Shown here piece by piece: positions 18,102-25,873 of a stretch of DNA of 64,000 nucleotides. The position numbers and the translations under genes were made by a program. Every line of letters begins with the position of its first letter. Position 1 is the first letter of the stretch. The notes beneath the pieces were generated by a model, which searched no databases, was not told the DNA's origin, and worked only from the letters and a program-made list of their open reading frames with translations. The stretch comes from an uncultured Carboxylicivirga sp. (GTDB lineage: Bacteria > Bacteroidota > Bacteroidia > Bacteroidales > Marinilabiliaceae), in contig NZ_OY764327.1 of the NCBI RefSeq assembly GCF_963668385.1, forward strand, positions 3,754,501-3,818,500. The letters run 5' to 3'.

Positions 18102-18734
18102 ATGGCAAAATTACAAGTAGCAATTGATCTGCTAAAAACCGAAGATGCAATTGCATTAGCAACAAAAGTGGCACCTTATATCGATATTATTGAGTTGGGT
18201 ACTCCACTTATTAAGAGTGAAGGCTTGCGTGCTATTACTGCAATGAAAAAGGCTTTCCCTGATAAAAAAGTATTTGCTGATTTTAAAACAGCTGATGCGG
18301 GTGCATTAGAAGCTGAAATGGCTTTTCAGGCAGGTGCCGATTACATCACTATTTTAGGATCGGTTGATGATGCAACCATTGCCGGAGCAGTTGCTAAAGC
18401 TAAAGAATATAATAAAGGTGTGGTAGTTGATACCATTGGAATTGCAGACCGTGTTAAAAGAGCACAGGAAGTTATTGAACTTGGAGTAGAGTTTGTGGAG
18501 TTGCATGCAGGTTTGGATGAGCAAGCTAAAGACGGTTATTCTATTCAGGTATTGATTGATGAAGCTGCAAGAGCCGGTGTTCCTGTGTCAATTGCAGGTG
18601 GTGTGAACTTAAACAGCATCGAAGCAGTTAAAAATTCCGGAGCCGTAGTAGCAGTTGCCGGAGGTGCAATTTATGGAGCAGAAGATCCTGCCGCTGCAGC
18701 AAAAGCATTAAAAGAGGCATTAAGTGCAGCTTAA
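18102..18734 (+). CDS. hxlA: 3-hexulose-6-phosphate synthase (HPS)
   Basis: 210 residues, the normal length for HPS of the orotidine-monophosphate decarboxylase superfamily. Visible active-site elements are D8 (VAIDLL), E31 (IIELGTPLI), the DxKxxD motif ADFKTADAG (D60, K62, D65) and the phosphate-binding SIAGGVNLN and VAGGAIYG loops. It condenses formaldehyde with ribulose 5-phosphate, or runs in reverse to supply ribulose 5-phosphate. In a heterotroph like this, formaldehyde detoxification or pentose phosphate supply is the likely use (inference). A strong terminator follows. Confidence 0.9.
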   Translation: MAKLQVAIDLLKTEDAIALATKVAPYIDIIELGTPLIKSEGLRAITAMKKAFPDKKVFADFKTADAGALEAEMAFQAGADYITILGSVDDATIAGAVAKAKEYNKGVVVDTIGIADRVKRAQEVIELGVEFVELHAGLDEQAKDGYSIQVLIDEAARAGVPVSIAGGVNLNSIEAVKNSGAVVAVAGGAIYGAEDPAAAAKALKEALSAA

Positions 18735-18767
18735 TAAATACCCTTTCCCCAAAGGAGTATAGTTTGA

Positions 18768-18796
18768 AAGCCCGGAAGTAATTCCGGGCTTTTTTG
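18768..18796 (+). terminator. Rho-independent terminator of the PHI/HPS unit
   Basis: AAGCCCGGAA (18768-18777) pairs with TTCCGGGCTT (18782-18791) around a four-base loop, followed by T residues. Confidence 0.9.
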
Positions 18797-18909
18797 TGTC
18801 AGATCTGCCTTTTAGATAGTTTACTTATTGTATTGATGTATATTTTATTGACAGTTGTTTTTTAGTAACTTATTCAATGAATGATTGTTTAATAAATAAA
18901 TCATGTAAT

Positions 18910-20346
18910 ATGAAAGTTCTGCTAACTGGTGCTACTGGATATATTGGCAAGCGTTTATTACCAATTTTGGTTGATAAGGGATATAATGTGGTATGCTGTG
19001 TCAGAGATCGTAAGAAGTTTCATCCCGAAAAATCATTATTTGAAAAGATTGAAGTAATTGAGCTTGACTTGACTCGGAAAGAGACTCTGGTTACTATTCC
19101 TAAAGATATTGACATTGCGTATTATCTGGTTCATTCAATGTCTTCATCCAAAAATTATAGTGAGCTGGAAAAACAATCAGCCATTAACTTTCGCGAATAT
19201 CTATACCATACCCAAGTTAAACAGGTAATTTATTTGAGTGGTATTGTAAATTCTCAGAGCTTATCAAAACATTTGAGTTCGCGAAAAGCGGTTGAGATTG
19301 AGCTTAGTAAAGGGAGTTATGCATTAACAACATTAAGGGCAGGTATAATTATTGGATCCGGTAGCGCTTCTTTTGAAATTATCCGCGATTTAGTAGAGAA
19401 ACTTCCTATAATGATTGCTCCGCGTTGGCTCAGAACCAAATGTCAGCCTATAGGTATTTCGGATGTTATTAAGATACTTACAGGAGTGATTGATAAATCG
19501 AATGTGTTTAATAGTAGTTTTGATATAGGTGGAAACGATATTTTGACTTATAAAGAAATGCTGTTGAAATTCGCAGGAGCAAGAGGATTAAAAAGGTATA
19601 TATGGACAGTACCCGTGATGACTCCTAAATTATCATCATATTGGTTGTATTTTGTGACTTCAACCTCTTATAAACTGGCAGTTTCTTTGGTAGATAGCAT
19701 GAAGGTTGAAGTTGTTGCGAAAGATGATGAGATTAATCGATTATTACAACTTAAACCGCTATCGTATGATGAATGTATTAAACGAGCTTTTAAGAAAATT
19801 GAACAAAACGAAATTGTTTCCAGCTGGAAAGACTCTACCATAAGTGGTCGTATGAATTTCAAAATATCGGATTATATACGTGTGCCTCAATTTGGTTGTT
19901 ATAAGGATATTAGAAAGAAAAAGGTAGCCGATATTCAATCGTGTATTGAAAATATCTGGCGCATTGGTGGAGAAACCGGTTGGTACTATGGTAATTGGCT
20001 ATGGCAGATCAGAGGTTTCTTGGATAAAATGGTTGGAGGAGTTGGATTAAGGAGAGGCAGGACTAATATAAATAGTATCAATGCTGGAGATACACTTGAT
20101 TTTTGGCGTGTTTTATATGCTGATAGAAATGAGAAACGTTTGCTCTTACTGGCTGAAATGAAGTTACCCGGAGAGGCCTGGCTTGAATTCCGAATAGAAG
20201 ACAATATTCTTATTCAAACAGCCACTTTTCGTCCCAAAGGTTTATCCGGAAGATTATATTGGTATTCGGTTTTACCATTTCATGGTTTTATTTTTAGAGG
20301 ATTGATAAACGCATTAGTGAATCGTGCTATAAAAGATGCCGAATAG
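18910..20346 (+). CDS. SDR-type NAD(P)-binding protein fused to a DUF2867 domain
   Basis: 478 residues from the ATG at 18910, where the dinucleotide-binding motif begins at once (MKVLLTGATGYIGKRLLP, GxxGxxG). The upstream ATG at 18877 would add eleven unneeded residues. The N-terminal ~290 residues are an atypical epimerase-like Rossmann domain (with ELDLTRKETL, AYYLVHSM). The last ~140 residues are DUF2867 (GGETGWYYGNWLWQIRGFLDKMVGG, then DTLDFWRVL, LLAEMKLPGEAWLEF, LPFHGFIFRGLINALVNRAI). This fusion is a known architecture of unsettled function. A stand-alone DUF2867 lies at 6320-6814. Confidence 0.82.
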   Translation: MKVLLTGATGYIGKRLLPILVDKGYNVVCCVRDRKKFHPEKSLFEKIEVIELDLTRKETLVTIPKDIDIAYYLVHSMSSSKNYSELEKQSAINFREYLYHTQVKQVIYLSGIVNSQSLSKHLSSRKAVEIELSKGSYALTTLRAGIIIGSGSASFEIIRDLVEKLPIMIAPRWLRTKCQPIGISDVIKILTGVIDKSNVFNSSFDIGGNDILTYKEMLLKFAGARGLKRYIWTVPVMTPKLSSYWLYFVTSTSYKLAVSLVDSMKVEVVAKDDEINRLLQLKPLSYDECIKRAFKKIEQNEIVSSWKDSTISGRMNFKISDYIRVPQFGCYKDIRKKKVADIQSCIENIWRIGGETGWYYGNWLWQIRGFLDKMVGGVGLRRGRTNINSINAGDTLDFWRVLYADRNEKRLLLLAEMKLPGEAWLEFRIEDNILIQTATFRPKGLSGRLYWYSVLPFHGFIFRGLINALVNRAIKDAE

Positions 20347-20394
20347 ATTTAATGGATCATACTATTCAGCATCTTAATTTTTACTGATGACTAT

Positions 20395-20889
20395 TTAGTT
20401 TTGATTTTGTAAATCAATAACAAATTGTTTTAAACTTTCCAGTTCTTCTTCATTTGGATGTCCTATGGTTTCGGGACGCATTTTTCCAAAATATTGCATT
20501 TCAGCATTGTCCGATTTTAGAAGAATCTCGGTAATGGGTAAGGAAAGTTCTCCACGACAAGTGAAGAAGCCAACTACATCTAAATGACTTGCACAATCCA
20601 ATGCTTTAGTTTTTTGTTTGTCATTCATTGGAGAATCTGTAGGTATAGCATGAGTTGCAAACAATGCCACTCTTTGACTTTCTGATAACCCCTTAATAAA
20701 TTCTTGTGCCTCAGTTGTAGGAGCAAAGCTATTAAAAGGGAAACCAATAAAGATAAAGTCATATTGATTGGTAGTTTTAATGTCAGCTATTTTTGCTATT
20801 TCAAATTCACTCGTACAACTATCAGCAATTACTTTGGCAAGTTTTTCTGTATTGCCCGATTCGGTACAGTAAGCTATTAACGTTTTCAT
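20395..20889 (-). CDS. Flavodoxin-domain protein
   Basis: 164 residues. The N-terminal FMN phosphate-binding loop is clear: LIAYCTESGNTEKLAKVIA (T/S-x-S-G-N-T). FIFIGFPFNSFAPTTEAQEFI and VALFATHAIPTDSP supply the other flavin-contacting loops. It likely shuttles electrons or reduces a small molecule in the cytoplasm. It starts at 20889, directly abutting the 85-residue membrane protein gene, and both are divergent from an HxlR regulator. Confidence 0.82.
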   Translation of the reverse strand: MKTLIAYCTESGNTEKLAKVIADSCTSEFEIAKIADIKTTNQYDFIFIGFPFNSFAPTTEAQEFIKGLSESQRVALFATHAIPTDSPMNDKQKTKALDCASHLDVVGFFTCRGELSLPITEILLKSDNAEMQYFGKMRPETIGHPNEEELESLKQFVIDLQNQN

Positions 20890-21147
20890 TTATTTAGTTT
20901 GTATTTTGTTGTCTGATGAGGTTACTAAATATCTCGAACCAATAAATTGGCCTACTATTGCAAGGAATATAAAGAATGGAATCCATATTTTAGGAGTGTT
21001 TAACCACATACGTAATGGAATAAGTACAGGAATGGATGCGTGTATTAGTAACCACCATGGGACTGTCATTTTTTTAAATCCTGCCCTCCACTTACCTAAA
21101 AATATATTCATTATTATGGATGTAAAAGAAACAATTGCAATACTCAT
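20890..21147 (-). CDS. Small membrane protein co-transcribed with the flavodoxin
   Basis: 85 residues with about two to three TM helices (SIAIVSFTSIIMNIFLG; WWLLIHASIPVLIPLRMWL; WIPFFIFLAIVGQFIGS). Its stop abuts the flavodoxin start (no gap), indicating a translationally coupled pair. It may anchor or partner the flavoprotein at the membrane. No family name can be given. Confidence 0.65.
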   Translation of the reverse strand: MSIAIVSFTSIIMNIFLGKWRAGFKKMTVPWWLLIHASIPVLIPLRMWLNTPKIWIPFFIFLAIVGQFIGSRYLVTSSDNKIQTK

Positions 21148-21193
21148 TTTCCCCTCGGTTTAAATTTTATTCAAATTAAACAGATATTTCTTT

Positions 21194-21229
21194 TACTTTT
21201 GCCAAAGTATTCTTTTTGTAACCGGTTAC
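21194..21229 (+). promoter_or_regulatory. HxlR promoter and operator
   Basis: TACTTTTG at 21194-21201 is an exact TAnnTTTG -7 box for the HxlR gene. GTAACCGGTTAC at 21218-21229 is a perfect 12-bp palindrome between the predicted transcription start and the ATG at 21242. It is a good site for repression of this gene and possibly of the divergent flavodoxin pair. Confidence 0.6.
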
Positions 21230-21241
21230 CTTTTTTATATC

Positions 21242-21595
21242 ATGGCTTGTACTAAATGTTCGGGATATGGCGATTGTAATGGCTTTTTTTTGCCACTAAA
21301 CGATTTAATGTGTGTGTTAAATGGTAAATGGAAGATGAGGTTAATACTTTGCTTAAGTTCAGAACCAAAACGTTTTAACGAAATCAAGAAATGTCATGAA
21401 ATCTCTCCTCGAATACTCTCCAAGGAACTGAAAGAATTAGAAATAAATGGCGTTGTTTTACGAACCGAGTTAAATGATAATTTAAAATCTGTTGAATATT
21501 CCTTAACCGATGCCGGAAAAGAATTAGTTAGTATTATTCTTCAATTACAGCTTTGGGGCGAAGAACACAGACGTAATGTTATGGCAAATAGTTAA
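21242..21595 (+). CDS. HxlR-family winged-helix regulator
   Basis: 117 residues, normal for HxlR. The winged HTH is readable: LNGKWKMRLILCLSSEPKRFNEIKK, ISPRILSKELKELEINGVV, VEYSLTDAGKEL. The N terminus is unusually rich in cysteine (C3, C6, C12 and C24), whereas many HxlR proteins have one or two there. This suggests thiol-based redox or electrophile sensing (inference), which would fit control of the divergent flavodoxin pair. A perfect palindrome sits in its own leader. Confidence 0.85.
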   Translation: MACTKCSGYGDCNGFFLPLNDLMCVLNGKWKMRLILCLSSEPKRFNEIKKCHEISPRILSKELKELEINGVVLRTELNDNLKSVEYSLTDAGKELVSIILQLQLWGEEHRRNVMANS

Positions 21596-21957
21596 GTGAA
21601 TTATACTCTTAATACTACTTGATACAGAATTGAATTATCGATACCGTTATGTCTACATATAAATTGAATAATATCAAATAATAAATTATGAATAATATAT
21701 GAGCTTAATTGGTATATTATGTATGAGCTGTTATTGATATTTTTTCAGTTTGTAATACCATGTTTAATGTTGGTTGTATTTAAATAGATAAATATAAATT
21801 TAGACTAGTTTATTATTTAATATTGATAATTAGCTGAATAATGCTATATTTGATATAGTTGGTTGTTAAGTTAGTTAAATAATTTATGGTGAAATCATAA
21901 GCACTTTTAAGGAAGGCTTTATTGTATCATATTTAATATTAACCAAATTTAGTAACC
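21596..21957. other. AT-rich intergenic region, nothing identified
   Basis: 362 bp of strongly AT-rich DNA between the HxlR gene and the 68-residue ORF. I see no open frame of note, no strong hairpin and no exact TAnnTTTG box close to the next gene. Confidence 0.5.
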
Positions 21958-22164
21958 ATGGGAAAATCTAAAATGTTAATTGATGAGTTAATTAAAAAGA
22001 AAGCAAACGGAAATGTCTTTCAAGAAAGCAATGTTAAAATTAAGTTGATTTTTAAAGGTGTTATGCCTGATGAAATTACAGAAACTACTCCTGATTCCGA
22101 TGAATTGCTGGCCAAGATCTACGAGGTTGCAAAAGATTTTAATGTAACATTAAGCCAGCAGTAA
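21958..22164 (+). CDS. Small protein upstream of the FIST gene
   Basis: 68 residues, soluble and charged: a basic N-terminal helix (SKMLIDELIKKKANGN), a strand-like middle (VKIKLIFKGVMP) and a helical C-terminal part (DELLAKIYEVAKDF). No family recognised. Its stop codon is one base before the FIST start codon, so the two are almost certainly translated together. It may be a regulatory partner of the FIST protein (inference from coupling only). Confidence 0.65.
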   Translation: MGKSKMLIDELIKKKANGNVFQESNVKIKLIFKGVMPDEITETTPDSDELLAKIYEVAKDFNVTLSQQ

Positions 22165-22165
22165 T

Positions 22166-23275
22166 ATGAAAGTACAAATAGCATATTCGCAGCAAACCGA
22201 TATTGAGAATATTGTTGCTGATTTAAAAAATCAGATTGGTGGTTTTGACACTAAACTTATTCAATTTTTTGCATCATCAAATATTAATCCTGAAAAAATT
22301 AGCGAAAAGTTATATCATACCTATGGCAATGTGCCAATTATTGGGTGTACCACTTCAGGTGAGATTTTATCAGGTAAAATATTGGATAATTCTATTGTAA
22401 TGATGGCAATGGGTTCTGAAATAATTGATGATTGTAAGATTGAAGTTCTCACTAACATTAAATCTAATATTTTATCGGTAGAAAAGGCTTTTGCATCGTT
22501 TGAAAGTTATTTTGGTACGAAAGTGTCTGATTTAGACACTGAAAAATATGTAGGCCTTGTTCTTATTGATGGATTGAGTGGTCAGGAGGAAAAAATTAAT
22601 GAACGTATTGGAGATTTAACCAATGTAAGTTTTATTGGTGGATCAGCCGGTGATGATCTTAAGTTTGAGCAAACGCATGTATTTGCAAATGGCAAGGCAT
22701 ACAGTAATGCTGCTGTAATCGCTTTGCTAAAATGCAATACCGAATTCGATATTCTGAAAACGCAAAGTTTTAAAACTACCAATCAAAAAGTTGAGGTTAC
22801 AAAAGCAGATGAACTTACCCGAACAATAATAGAACTGAACGGGAGGCCTGCAGTGGAAGAGTATACAGCTCTGGTTGGTGTTGATAAGGCTAATGCTGCT
22901 GCTGCTTTTGCACGCAAACCAGTAGGTTTGGTAGCTGGAGATGATTTTTTTGTTAGAAGTCCACAGAAAACAGATGGGAATAATCTGGTATTCTATTGTT
23001 CAGTTAAAGAAGGTATGAAATTAGATGTTTTGGAATCACAGGATATTGTAGAGGATACACAAAAAGATCTAAAAGCTAAAATGGCTGAGTTTGGTTCTGT
23101 GTCGGCTATCTTAAATATTAATTGTATTCTGCGTACTCTTGAGTTAAAAGAGAAGAAGCAAACAGATGCTTATGCTGAGCTGTTTGAGAATGTTCCAACA
23201 ATAGGTTTTTCGTCGTACGGAGAAAGTTATATTGGGCATATTAATCAAACTGCCGTGATGTTATTGTTTAAATAG
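22166..23275 (+). CDS. FIST signal-transduction protein (FIST_N and FIST_C)
   Basis: 369 residues, no signal peptide or TM segment. FIST_N features: FFASSNINPEKISEKL, VPIIGCTTSGEIL and, later, VSFIGGSAGDD. FIST_C lies in about 220-365 and ends with VPTIGFSSYGESYIGHINQTAVMLLFK. FIST domains are intracellular sensors, thought to bind small ligands such as amino acids, and usually pair with histidine kinases or chemotaxis proteins. Here no kinase is adjacent, only the 68-residue coupled ORF. A terminator follows. Confidence 0.88.
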   Translation: MKVQIAYSQQTDIENIVADLKNQIGGFDTKLIQFFASSNINPEKISEKLYHTYGNVPIIGCTTSGEILSGKILDNSIVMMAMGSEIIDDCKIEVLTNIKSNILSVEKAFASFESYFGTKVSDLDTEKYVGLVLIDGLSGQEEKINERIGDLTNVSFIGGSAGDDLKFEQTHVFANGKAYSNAAVIALLKCNTEFDILKTQSFKTTNQKVEVTKADELTRTIIELNGRPAVEEYTALVGVDKANAAAAFARKPVGLVAGDDFFVRSPQKTDGNNLVFYCSVKEGMKLDVLESQDIVEDTQKDLKAKMAEFGSVSAILNINCILRTLELKEKKQTDAYAELFENVPTIGFSSYGESYIGHINQTAVMLLFK

Positions 23276-23296
23276 AAAATCTGCATAATAACTAAG

Positions 23297-23330
23297 AAGC
23301 CGCTCCCAGATAAGGAAGCGGCTTTATTAT
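23297..23330 (+). terminator. Terminator after the FIST gene
   Basis: AAGCCGCT (23297-23304) pairs with AGCGGCTT (23317-23324), then TATTATTCT. It also lies downstream of the convergent GH92 gene. Confidence 0.7.
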
Positions 23331-23388
23331 TCTGTAATTGCTATAAGTTTAATTGCTGATTTTTGCCTGTAAACTGTTAAGCTAGATG

Positions 23389-25620
23389 TTATTTAAGCCA
23401 AATCTTTAATTTACCACCTTTCACAATATCATCGTGACTGATAAAGTAACTTTTAAGTGGTTGGCCATTTAATTCCATCTTTTCAATAGTTGAAGCTTCA
23501 CTGTTTGTCTTCACTGTTTCGATGGTAAAGTTTTTGCCGCTGTAAAAGCCCGAATCTAGTTCAATGGTAATCTCATCGAAATAAGGACTGCAGATAGTGT
23601 ATTGAGGAACAGCCGGAGCATCAGGGTAAATTCCCATCATGGCAAAAGCCAGCCATGCCGACATGGTTCCGGTATCGTCGTTACCCGGTATACCTCCCGG
23701 AGTGTTTGAATAATCGTGATCCACAATTTTACGAACTTCTTTTTGCGTGCGCCACTCTTCACCTTTTATATAGTTAAAAAGGAAAGCATAACCCATATCC
23801 GGCTCGTTATCGGGTTCGTAAAGTCCATTGTCGAATACACTTTGCAATTTGTCAACAAACTTTTTATTGCCACCGTTCAGTTTGATCAAACCTTTTGCAT
23901 CATAAGGAACCATAAATGAATAATGCCATGAGGTTCCTTCGATAAAACCGGTTACGGGCTTAAAATTAGCTCCGTCCATGGGCGAGAAAGGGGCAAACCA
24001 GCTACCATCACTCATACGTGGACGCATAACTCCTTCGCCTTTGTCATACATATTTTTGTAATATCCGGCACGTTTCATAAAGGTTTTATAGGTTGATGTT
24101 TGGCCGAGTTCTTTCGCCATCTGTGCAATAGCAAAGTCAGCAGCACCATATTCCAAGGTTGTTGAAACCGATCCATCAAATTCTTCCTGAACAGGTATGT
24201 ATTGATGCTTTAGATATTCGTTCAACTCCGGACGCAACGGATTATTCTCTGTTTGAGTGGCACTTTTTAGCATAGCTTCCATGGCCATCTCAGTATCAAA
24301 ATCGCGGATGCCTCGCATGTAAGTATCGCTAATCACAACGGCCGCAGGATCACCCACCATTGTAAAAGTTTCGGTGGAATTTAGTTCCCATTTAGGCAAC
24401 CAGCCATTTTCTTTATACATATCAATCATCGAACGAACCATTCCCAATTGTTCATCAGGGTATACTAAACTCATTAATTGATGCATGTTGCGATAAGTGT
24501 CCCATAAAGAGAAAACAGTGTAACGAGTTCCATCCGTGTGACCAATTTTACCTGAGCCAACAGTTGGGTATTCACCGTTTATGTCATTCAAAGTGTTGGG
24601 ATGAATATGTGTGTGATATAATGCAGTGTAGAAAATGGTTTTCTGATCTTCAGTTCCGCCTTTTACTTTGATGCGCGAAAGTGTTTCATTCCATTTATTG
24701 TAGGCTTCGGTACGAATCTCGTTAAAATGCTTGTTGGCAATCTCTTTTTGAAGGTTCTCACGGGCATTTTCGATGCTTACATAACTTACGCCCACTTGCA
24801 CTTCAACTTCTGTTTCTTTATCTAAATGATAAGTAAAATAAGCACCGATACTGTCGCCAACTAAAGGCTTGGTATATTCCTTCATCAAACGAGTTTTACC
24901 ATTGTAACCCATCCAGTTTCCTTCCACACCATTATAGTGCGGAGGTTTTTTCCAGGTACCAAAGGTATCCGCTTTTTTATCCAACTTAATTACAAAATAA
25001 ACTGGATAAATCTCTTCCGGACTGTTGTAACAAAACGATCCAACGGTTCTGAATCCTTCTACTTCATTATTGGATGTAATGCGCAAATAACCGTCTTGCT
25101 CGTTGGTCAATCCTAATCCTAAATTTAAAAGAACATTGGCCTGACCAGCAGGGAAAGTATATCGGTTGACTGCACTTCTGACACTAGCTGTTACTTCTGT
25201 TTTGATGTCGTAACGAGTCAGTTTATTGGAATAATAACCCGGTTCGGCTTCTTCATCGCTATAGCTGGTGGCATATTCACCAGGACTTGTTTTTAGCTCA
25301 CCAGTTGTTGGCATAAGAATAATGGTTCCTAAATCGGGGCATCCCACACCAGAAAGATTCACATGGCTAAAACCGGTAAATGTTTCATTTACGTTAGAGT
25401 AGGGGGTACTCCACCAATCACTGTCCTTCTCGTGTTTGTTGGGACGACCAGATACATTAAATGGAACAGCCGAAATCATTCCGCGAGGCACAATGGCTCC
25501 CGGGTTTGTGGTCCCGTAATTATCGCTACCGATAAAAGGATTCACATAGTCGGCCGGGTTTTGAGCTCTTACAGAACTCAAGAGGCCAACTGCTGTTATG
25601 ATGGTTAATATTCGTTTCAT
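23389..25620 (-). CDS. GH92 alpha-mannosidase (paralogue 1, divergent motif)
   Basis: 743 residues with a Sec signal peptide ending VRAQ. The GH92 framework is intact: DYVNPFIGSDNYGTTNPGAIVPRG at the N terminus, GFSHVNLSGVGCPDLG, the region of the catalytic acid EGTSWHYSF, and GNDDTGTMSAWLAFAMMGIYP near the base. GH92 enzymes are calcium-dependent exo-alpha-mannosidases that invert configuration. Two positions differ from its two paralogues here: GNDD for GNED, and DNEPDMGYAF where they have GNEPSHHV. I infer a different linkage preference (for example alpha-1,3 or 1,4 rather than 1,2). It is the last gene of the leftward PUL arm, likely periplasmic. Confidence 0.92.
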   Translation of the reverse strand: MKRILTIITAVGLLSSVRAQNPADYVNPFIGSDNYGTTNPGAIVPRGMISAVPFNVSGRPNKHEKDSDWWSTPYSNVNETFTGFSHVNLSGVGCPDLGTIILMPTTGELKTSPGEYATSYSDEEAEPGYYSNKLTRYDIKTEVTASVRSAVNRYTFPAGQANVLLNLGLGLTNEQDGYLRITSNNEVEGFRTVGSFCYNSPEEIYPVYFVIKLDKKADTFGTWKKPPHYNGVEGNWMGYNGKTRLMKEYTKPLVGDSIGAYFTYHLDKETEVEVQVGVSYVSIENARENLQKEIANKHFNEIRTEAYNKWNETLSRIKVKGGTEDQKTIFYTALYHTHIHPNTLNDINGEYPTVGSGKIGHTDGTRYTVFSLWDTYRNMHQLMSLVYPDEQLGMVRSMIDMYKENGWLPKWELNSTETFTMVGDPAAVVISDTYMRGIRDFDTEMAMEAMLKSATQTENNPLRPELNEYLKHQYIPVQEEFDGSVSTTLEYGAADFAIAQMAKELGQTSTYKTFMKRAGYYKNMYDKGEGVMRPRMSDGSWFAPFSPMDGANFKPVTGFIEGTSWHYSFMVPYDAKGLIKLNGGNKKFVDKLQSVFDNGLYEPDNEPDMGYAFLFNYIKGEEWRTQKEVRKIVDHDYSNTPGGIPGNDDTGTMSAWLAFAMMGIYPDAPAVPQYTICSPYFDEITIELDSGFYSGKNFTIETVKTNSEASTIEKMELNGQPLKSYFISHDDIVKGGKLKIWLK

Positions 25621-25695
25621 ATTTGAATGTTTTTCTAATTAATCCCTAATCCCCGAATGGGAGGTTGAAGGGGTGAATTCGTATTAGATTTTATT

Positions 25696-25764
25696 CAACC
25701 TCTCTGAGGTTGTGTACAATATCTTATTCTCATAAGCTATAAATATGTATCTCCTATGGAGATA
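25696..25764. repeat. Pair of compact hairpins between two GH92 genes
   Basis: CAACCTC-tct-GAGGTTG (25696-25712) and TATCTCC-tat-GGAGATA (25748-25764) are both perfect 7-bp stems with three-base loops, 52 bp apart, in the 253-bp gap between GH92 genes. They look like dispersed palindromic elements and may stabilise or punctuate the operon transcript. Confidence 0.5.
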
Positions 25765-25873
25765 TTTAGTTCCTGTTGTTTATCAGTATTTTTGCTTTTT
25801 CAGCAAAATAATCATCTCGATACTGCTGATAAACTACTGCCTACTGTCTTAAAACTAATAAACTATTTATTTT

